From VFJQ01 sp044226525 (GTDB taxonomy: Bacteria; Verrucomicrobiota; Verrucomicrobiia; Chthoniobacterales; Chthoniobacteraceae): a stretch of 64,000 nt of DNA. The notes beneath the pieces are model-generated. The model searched no databases. It was not told the origin of the DNA and worked only from the letters and a program-made list of their open reading frames with translations. Below are positions 58,703-64,000 of the stretch, one piece after another; position 1 is the stretch's first letter; each line of letters opens with the position of its first letter. Both the position numbers and the translations under genes were made by a program. The stretch spans positions 1 through 64,000 of the forward strand of contig JBGAGV010000002.1 of the NCBI GenBank assembly GCA_044226525.1, in the 5' to 3' direction.

Positions 58703-59382
58703 ATGCCAACGACCCACGCCTTACCGCTCACGCCCTCGGCGAGTCCGACTCGGAAAGCGCCGAGTTCATCTCGCACGACGCGGCTCTCCAAGCCGAAGCC
58801 GAGGACATTTGCCGCCTGGCGACCGCACTTCGGGTGGAATTCGACCGAGAACCCGCTCAACCGCTTCGGCCCGAACAGCGCGAAGCGATCTTCGCCGCCT
58901 CCGTCGTCGTGGAGGAGACCCGCTGGTGGCAGCATGGCTGGGCTTTGGCTTCCGCAGCCGCTTCGGTGATTCTGACGCTCGGCACCGCGATCTATTTCCA
59001 GATCGAGCACCTGAATTCGCTTCGCCCGGTTGCCGAGACCACGGCGCCCGCTCCGCAGCCTCGCTTCTCGGTTCGCCTCGAAAACGCCCCCGCTCATCCG
59101 GAAGCGCCCAACGTGATTTCCCTGAATCCTGGAAAGGTCGCCGCTCAGCCGACTTATCAGCGTCCGCAACCGGAAACGGTCGCGGTCGTAAACGAGGACG
59201 CGGCGTTGCCTGCTCCTTCCGTCCAGCGTCCGCCGACGCTCGTCACGGCCAGCCCGGCGCCGGAAGTGTTTGTGGACCCCGCGAGCGTTCCGATGCTCGG
59301 TTCGCCGCTCAAAGTGCGGAAGCCGGCTGCCATTCAAAATCGCGCCGCAGCGCGCCCGACATCGACGCCTGAGAAGCGGTAA
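58699..59382 (+). CDS. Putative anti-sigma factor, single-pass membrane protein
   Basis: A 227-aa protein starting at 58699 inside the sigma gene's stop (ATGA). The N-terminal 75 residues form a small soluble domain (LTAHALGESDSES ... REAIFAASV), a transmembrane helix covers about 79-100, and the rest is a Pro/Ala-rich periplasmic part. The arrangement matches ECF sigma/anti-sigma pairs. No zinc-binding HxxxCxxC motif was found, so it is not a classic ZAS protein. It ends in a shared convergent terminator. Confidence 0.75.
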   Translation: MNANDPRLTAHALGESDSESAEFISHDAALQAEAEDICRLATALRVEFDREPAQPLRPEQREAIFAASVVVEETRWWQHGWALASAAASVILTLGTAIYFQIEHLNSLRPVAETTAPAPQPRFSVRLENAPAHPEAPNVISLNPGKVAAQPTYQRPQPETVAVVNEDAALPAPSVQRPPTLVTASPAPEVFVDPASVPMLGSPLKVRKPAAIQNRAAARPTSTPEKR

Positions 59383-59400
59383 AGAAGCGCGTTACCGCTT
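59370..59400. terminator. Convergent terminator hairpin
   Basis: AGAAGCGGTAA (59370-59380) and TTACCGCTTCT (59390-59400) are exact complements with a 9-base loop. The stem overlaps both the anti-sigma and the convergent gene C-termini. Confidence 0.7.
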
Positions 59401-60381
59401 CTTCCCGATCTCTTCCCACTCCGTCGCGGCGAAGGCTTTCCACTGGGCTTCGATCTTTTCGCGCGCGGCAAGGTCGCGGTGAATGTAGAGCGCGTAGCGC
59501 AGGCGGAGCGGCTGTCCCACGGCGATGGTGTGCGGCCCCGGGAACGTCAGCGACGCGCCCATCCAACCGTCGTCGCGCACATGGAAAGGCACGGGATGAT
59601 TCAGGTTCGAGGGATGGTCCATCAGCGTGATGCCTTCATTCACGCCGGTCAGGATCGGGCCGGAGTAGTCGCACCAGCGGGCCGGTTTGCGGAAGACTTC
59701 CTTTTCATCCACGGCGCCCTCGGAGTTGCGGATCGTGCCGCCACCGTCGTGCACGCCGATGGTTTTCGCCATGCGCACCGCCATCATGCCGAAGGCGCTC
59801 TGGCCGAGTTCAACCGGCGCTTTGCGGGCTTCGAGCTGCGTGTCGATATAGAGCAGCCATTCGCCGTCGGTGAGCAGTTGCACCTTCGTGCGGCGAAGCT
59901 CGTGCATCTGCGGCACCCCGGCTTTGTCGATCCACGCATTCTCGACCTCGATCAGCGCCGAGTCGTCGCCATCGTCGATGCGCAACATCCGCTGGTGCAC
60001 GATGTGCGCCGGGCCGTCCTCCCAGAAATTCGCGCCATTCACGAACTGATGCGAGAGCCACACGGAGTTGTGATGGCTGTGCGTCTGCGCATCGTGCGGA
60101 TGCCCCATCCGCGTGAGCGATCGCCCGCTCGGCCCGATGATCGGGAAGACGAACGGGCGGTTTCCGTCCGCGCCGTAATGGTAACGAGCGAATTCCACCC
60201 CATCGCGCTGGAAAGAAACCTGGGCGTGCGGCTGCGGGAGGGCCTGGACGCGCGGCACGGGCTTCGGCTCTCCCGCCTGCACGACCGACAACATCCAACA
60301 TCCCACCAAACCGGCTGCTGCCGATCGTAGAAAGTTGAACGCTGGACGTTGAACGTTTGCGCCTGAGTTTCGTGTATTCAT
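59392..60381 (-). CDS. Secreted DUF6807/PmoA-like protein
   Basis: A 329-aa protein. The start at 60381 overlaps the upstream gene by ATGA. The body carries the DUF6807 wording (HPHDAQTHSHHNSVWLSHQFVNGANFWEDG, split; LIDKAGVPQMHELRRTKVQL; MDHPSNLNHPVPFHVRDDGW), found as methane oxygenase PmoA-like proteins in Planctomycetes and Verrucomicrobia. The signal-peptide region (MNTRNSGANVQRPAFNF, then GCWMLSVV) looks as if derived from interspersed repeat DNA. Probably acts on carbohydrate outside the cell. Confidence 0.8.
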   Translation of the reverse strand: MNTRNSGANVQRPAFNFLRSAAAGLVGCWMLSVVQAGEPKPVPRVQALPQPHAQVSFQRDGVEFARYHYGADGNRPFVFPIIGPSGRSLTRMGHPHDAQTHSHHNSVWLSHQFVNGANFWEDGPAHIVHQRMLRIDDGDDSALIEVENAWIDKAGVPQMHELRRTKVQLLTDGEWLLYIDTQLEARKAPVELGQSAFGMMAVRMAKTIGVHDGGGTIRNSEGAVDEKEVFRKPARWCDYSGPILTGVNEGITLMDHPSNLNHPVPFHVRDDGWMGASLTFPGPHTIAVGQPLRLRYALYIHRDLAAREKIEAQWKAFAATEWEEIGKKR

Positions 60382-61787
60382 AAAAGTCCCTGCGCCTTGA
60401 GCACAGACTCCGGCAGCGCCACTGCCCGCAGCGGCTCTTTCGGCGCGCGTTCCTGGATGATCTGCCATTCTGGTTTCCCCTCTTTCGCCATCAGCACGTA
60501 AGCGATGCAGTGCAGCAGATGGGCGTAGTTCCCCGCGTCGCTGATCGCCCAACCGCCCGCTTTGTTTTCCCCGCGATGCCAGCCGCTCGGAATGATGCCG
60601 GCTTCTTTCCACACGCCGTGCCAGTAATCGATCGAACCCAACACCAGCCGCTCGAGCCGTGCCGGCACGGCTTCGTCTGCCAGCTCTTTCGGCGCCGATT
60701 TCGCCCACACTTCGGGATGCGCCTTGATCGTCGGCAGCACCGCCGCGGCGGTCCATGCGATCTGCACCCCGCGAGCACCCCAGATGATTTTTGAAGCCGC
60801 CGCCGTCTGGTCCAGCCTCCCATCCACAAACGCGGGCGGTCGCGAGATGTCGAAGAAAAACTGCCCGTCACGCCAGGAGTCAGGCGCGGAGAAAAGCTCC
60901 ATCGCTTCCACCACTCCGAAGGCATTCGCCGCCGCGTGCCACGCAAATTCCGCGGGCACTTCGCCGCGTGCGGTTGCTTCGCGATATTGCCACGCCAGAC
61001 CGTCGTTGTAGGCCGGAATGCCGTGCTTCTTCTTCTCGAAAACGCCGGTGTAGTAAGGCTGGAGTGATTGAGGCGTGAAGACGGGCAGCTTGTATCGGTC
61101 GAAGACCGGCGGCTCGCCAAGTGCCACCGCTGCGGCGATTTCCAACCCCGTGATTGGTCCATGGTATTCGCGTCGATAACCGCGCAGCGCACCGAGCGCC
61201 TCCGCTACCCGCGGGTCGTGGGTGCTCAGCCAGACGTTCAGCAGCGTATCAGCCAAGTCCTGCGCGAGATGATTCGACGCGGTAAAATAAGAATCGGCTA
61301 ATGGTTTGCCGCCGTTTTTTGTGAAGCCGAGACCGTCGTCCCACCCGCGCGGCACCCAGCCTTTCACGGGCGCGGCGAAGGGCTTCTTGTCCTCGTTCGT
61401 CGGCTGCATCTGCGGGAACAGACGATCGGAGTTCAGCAACAGGTTCGTATAAAACGGCACCTGGTATTTTTGCGCTCGCGCCAGCCAGTCCCCGTTGGGA
61501 TCGGCGCGCTGCATGGTCACGAGCGCGCTCATCAGCCACGCGCCGTCGTGCATCGAATCCAGCCCAAACTCCTGCACCTTTTTCCCGTCCCTCCAAAACT
61601 CGTAAGTCATGCCAAACGTCTTCCGCTGTGGATCGGTGACGACGTGATTTCGGAAGACGAACTCGGTCAATTCGCGGGCAAATCCGATCAGTCGCTCACG
61701 AGGCCAGTCGCCCGGCTCGACGCCACGCCCATATGGCAGCCCCAAACTCAGCAGGCAGGCAGTGGTGAGAGCGAGGCGGGAACGCAT
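60378..61787 (-). CDS. Secreted unknown protein, alpha-barrel glycosidase-like
   Basis: A 469-aa protein with signal peptide (MRSRLALTTACLLSLGLPYGRG). Its helical repeats and motifs such as FGLDSMHDGAWLMSALVTM and WAISDAGNYAHLLHCIAYVL suggest an (alpha/alpha)-barrel of glycoside-hydrolase or lyase type. No recognised family signature was assigned. Its stop overlaps the DUF6807 gene start (ATGA), so the two form an operon and probably act on the same substrate. Confidence 0.7.
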   Translation of the reverse strand: MRSRLALTTACLLSLGLPYGRGVEPGDWPRERLIGFARELTEFVFRNHVVTDPQRKTFGMTYEFWRDGKKVQEFGLDSMHDGAWLMSALVTMQRADPNGDWLARAQKYQVPFYTNLLLNSDRLFPQMQPTNEDKKPFAAPVKGWVPRGWDDGLGFTKNGGKPLADSYFTASNHLAQDLADTLLNVWLSTHDPRVAEALGALRGYRREYHGPITGLEIAAAVALGEPPVFDRYKLPVFTPQSLQPYYTGVFEKKKHGIPAYNDGLAWQYREATARGEVPAEFAWHAAANAFGVVEAMELFSAPDSWRDGQFFFDISRPPAFVDGRLDQTAAASKIIWGARGVQIAWTAAAVLPTIKAHPEVWAKSAPKELADEAVPARLERLVLGSIDYWHGVWKEAGIIPSGWHRGENKAGGWAISDAGNYAHLLHCIAYVLMAKEGKPEWQIIQERAPKEPLRAVALPESVLKAQGLL

Positions 61788-61853
61788 GGGGGCAGGCAGA
61801 CAATCTCTGCGGCTTCGTTTTCTTGCCGAAAACGGCAGATCTCCCTGCCCGCC

Positions 61854-64000
61854 TCAGCGTTTCTCGGTAAACACCGTAATCTGCCCGTCGGCGCCTTCGC
61901 GCACCTGACGGATGAGGTAACCCGATTCGGCGGTGAGTTCCACCACGCTGCCTTCGGCGGGAAGAGTGCCGGAAGACATCAGCGAGCCGACTATCCGGAT
62001 CTTGCCGGACCAAGCCGGATCGGTCGGGCGCATGGTGATGTTGGCCGGGTTGGAGCCGAGTGCGGTGGTGACCGTCCCCACCTTGAAGCTGCCCACCAGC
62101 ACTCGTGCATCGGTCACCGGGCCGATCATCTTCGCGACTTCCGAAGCTTGAACCGTGCGCGCCTGCGGAGGTGGCGGCGGAGTAGCGAGGGGTGCCGGGG
62201 GCGGCGTAGCCGGAGTGGGCGTCGGCGTCGCGGGCGCAGGGGTGATTTGCTCCGGCGTCGGCTGGGCGGGATCGGAGGAAACAGTCGAATCCCCTTTTCG
62301 CCATGCCAACGCTGCGACGATCACCACGAGGATCAACCCACCACCCGCAGCTAACAGCCACTTCGGAATTCCTTCTGAAGGTGGTGAGGGCGGAAGCGAT
62401 GGCGTAGTGGGCGCGGGTGGGCGCGGCGTTTCTTCCAACCGACTCTCCATCGGCGGCGAAGGATGCCGGACGGGAGTCGGCATCGTCACCGAATCTTCGA
62501 GATTGGGATTCGCCTGTGCCGCGACCGAAGGCGGCATGGGCGGAGGAACCGGCGGCGCAGCAGGCGGAGGCGGTGGCGGAGCGACCGGCGCAGGCGGGAC
62601 CTCCAGCAGCGTTTGTTCGAAATCTTCTGCGGGAATCGGCGGCGGGGGCGACGGAGGCACCTCCAGCAAGGTCTGCTCGAGATCCTCCATCGGGATTAAT
62701 GGTGCTGGTGGCGGAGTGGCCGCCGGGGAGCGCACCGGCGGTGGGGTTTCTTCCGCCGCATAAGTCGCGGACACATCATCGTCCCCGGGCTGTGCGGATG
62801 CGGCCGCAGGTGAAGGTGTGGGTGATGGCTCAGGCACCGGCGTTCGCACCGGTGGGGGCGTTTCCTCCGCGGCATAGGTCGCGTTCGCGTCATCCTCACT
62901 CGGTTGAAGAGGTGCCGGCGGGACGAACGACGCCGCCACCGGCGGAGGCGATGGCACGTGCCCCGGGCGCGGTGTTTCCTCTGCCGCATAAGTGGCGTTC
63001 GTATCGTCCTCACTCGGCTGCGGAGCCGACGAGGGCGGTGGCGAAAACGGCGTTGCCGAAGAGGGCTCGGAAGACGGTGCGGACGCTCCGACCATGGTCG
63101 CATTCGCGTCGTCTTCCATCGGGGCCGGCTGCGACGGTGGCGGCGGCACAAACATCGACGGTGGCGTCGGACTTGGTGCGCTGCTTTCCACGGGCGCACT
63201 GCGTCCGGAGGATGATGAGGCCGAGAGCGGTGTCTCCATCATGGTCTCTTCGAAATCGAGACTCTCATCGATCGTCGCTGGCGCGACTTCCTGCGGGGGC
63301 AGCGACGCATCCGGTGCCGTCGCGGGAGGCGGTGGCGGCACAAACAACGATGGCACGGCACTCTTTTCCGCCGCCCGGCCTTGCATGGTCGGTGGCTCCA
63401 TGTCGGCGGTCACTTCCGAACTGGGATACACCGGTGCCGGCCCCGGTTGGGTGGAGGGCGGCCGATAATCCACGACGGTTTCATGCGGTCGCGGCAGGAC
63501 GGTGGGCATGGGCACCTCGACGCCGGCGGGCAGCGGTTTGAGCACGCGCAAGCGTTCGCCCACTTCACGCACCGTCACCGGACGATCGCCCGGCTGTGGC
63601 GCGAGACAGGCCGCGATCACTTCCTCCCATTCCGTGGGGATCAATTCGCCACCGATGCCGAGTTCCACGCGGCGATCCGCCATGGTCGGCGCGGGTTTGC
63701 CATCGGCTTCACCGCGGAAGAAAGGCGGTTTGCTTGTGAGCAAGTCGTAGATCGTAGCCCCCAGGCCATACACATCGTCGGCCACCGTCACTGGTTCCCC
63801 GCGCATCCGCTCCGGGCTCAGATACGATGGCGACACCGCGATGAGCGGTCCGCCGCCAGGCCCGGTGAGATCAAACAGATTCCGCGCGAGTCCGAAATCC
63901 GAAACCTTCATGTCGCTCAGCGGCGTCACGAGCAGGTTCGCCGGATTCAGATCGCCGTGGATGGCCTTGTGCATGCGCCACGCAAAATCCAGCGCCTCGC
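61854..64000 (-). CDS. Ser/Thr protein kinase, 5' part beyond window
   Basis: The frame is open to the window edge, upstream of the internal Met at 63974, so the N-terminal kinase lobe is missing here. Visible: catalytic loop HGDLNPANLL (HRD replaced by HGD), DFGLARN, SYLSPERMRGE activation/APE region, and VYGLGATIYDLLT. Then a long Pro-rich juxtamembrane region with repeated short acidic-Thr motifs (NATYAAEETP about 4 times, EQTLLEVPP twice), a transmembrane helix (about WLLAAGGGLILVVIVAALAW) and an outside Pro-rich tail with a small C-terminal domain. A transmembrane Hanks-type kinase of PVC style. Confidence 0.88.
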   Translation of the reverse strand, partial: EALDFAWRMHKAIHGDLNPANLLVTPLSDMKVSDFGLARNLFDLTGPGGGPLIAVSPSYLSPERMRGEPVTVADDVYGLGATIYDLLTSKPPFFRGEADGKPAPTMADRRVELGIGGELIPTEWEEVIAACLAPQPGDRPVTVREVGERLRVLKPLPAGVEVPMPTVLPRPHETVVDYRPPSTQPGPAPVYPSSEVTADMEPPTMQGRAAEKSAVPSLFVPPPPPATAPDASLPPQEVAPATIDESLDFEETMMETPLSASSSSGRSAPVESSAPSPTPPSMFVPPPPSQPAPMEDDANATMVGASAPSSEPSSATPFSPPPSSAPQPSEDDTNATYAAEETPRPGHVPSPPPVAASFVPPAPLQPSEDDANATYAAEETPPPVRTPVPEPSPTPSPAAASAQPGDDDVSATYAAEETPPPVRSPAATPPPAPLIPMEDLEQTLLEVPPSPPPPIPAEDFEQTLLEVPPAPVAPPPPPPAAPPVPPPMPPSVAAQANPNLEDSVTMPTPVRHPSPPMESRLEETPRPPAPTTPSLPPSPPSEGIPKWLLAAGGGLILVVIVAALAWRKGDSTVSSDPAQPTPEQITPAPATPTPTPATPPPAPLATPPPPPQARTVQASEVAKMIGPVTDARVLVGSFKVGTVTTALGSNPANITMRPTDPAWSGKIRIVGSLMSSGTLPAEGSVVELTAESGYLIRQVREGADGQITVFTEKR

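Overview
The window looks like a chromosomal segment of a GC-rich Verrucomicrobiota bacterium (PVC group). The evidence is the gene set: secreted sulfatases, DUF1080 and ThuA-domain proteins, a PVC-type dehydrogenase with a C-terminal haem-binding domain, DUF6807/PmoA-like and GH32/43-like secreted proteins, DUF5069, and a Ser/Thr kinase with a Pro-rich tail. REP-like palindromes of the kind common in this phylum fill many gene boundaries. The assignment is by protein content only; no rRNA or tRNA gene was seen.

Left backbone (1-12604): ruvB, two small hypothetical genes, a UDP-glucuronate decarboxylase, a secreted esterase, a haem-binding dehydrogenase, a secreted beta-propeller glycosidase-like protein, an orphan ParA and a SWIM/SNF2 helicase. 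A 1.1-kb repeat-rich gap follows.

Accessory island (about 13538-24130), in two parts. Part 1 (13538-17241) resembles a small ssDNA-phage or satellite replicon. It has a dif-like site, a hairpin cluster, a chain of tiny genes mostly with 4-bp ATGA overlaps, an HUH rolling-circle Rep, a perfect 15-bp hairpin, and small membrane or secreted proteins. No Zot-like morphogenesis ATPase is present. Part 2 (17242-24113) is, by my reading, two related cargo-carrying IS1-like transposons, A (4.4 kb) and B (2.4 kb), placed end to end with 2 bp between their ends and a third solitary end after B. Both share terminal inverted repeats, a DDE transposase, a divergent CcdA-like ribbon-helix-helix gene driven from interlocked face-to-face promoters, and a small acidic protein near the right end. 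Their cargo differs: A carries a GIY-YIG protein and an XRE-ImmA peptidase operon with a palindromic operator; B carries a coiled-coil membrane protein and a 103-aa protein coupled to the RHH gene. This is the best candidate for an undescribed system here.

Right backbone (24259-64000): a sulfatase, a lipoprotein, a response regulator fused to a metallo-beta-lactamase domain, DUF5069, obg with an insertion, a 2157-aa exported protein, DUF1080, a GreA/GreB factor, a DUF485/ActP acetate permease pair, hemW, a diacylglycerol-kinase-like gene, queD-queE, trpA, a fused iron-type ABC permease, a sterol-desaturase-like protein, a second sulfatase, a large secreted propeller protein, a flavin reductase, two ThuA proteins, a lipoprotein, an outer-membrane barrel, a NUDIX hydrolase, tatC, an ECF sigma/anti-sigma pair, a two-gene secreted carbohydrate operon, and a Ser/Thr kinase cut by the window end. 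Much of this is an exported polysaccharide-utilisation repertoire mixed with housekeeping genes.
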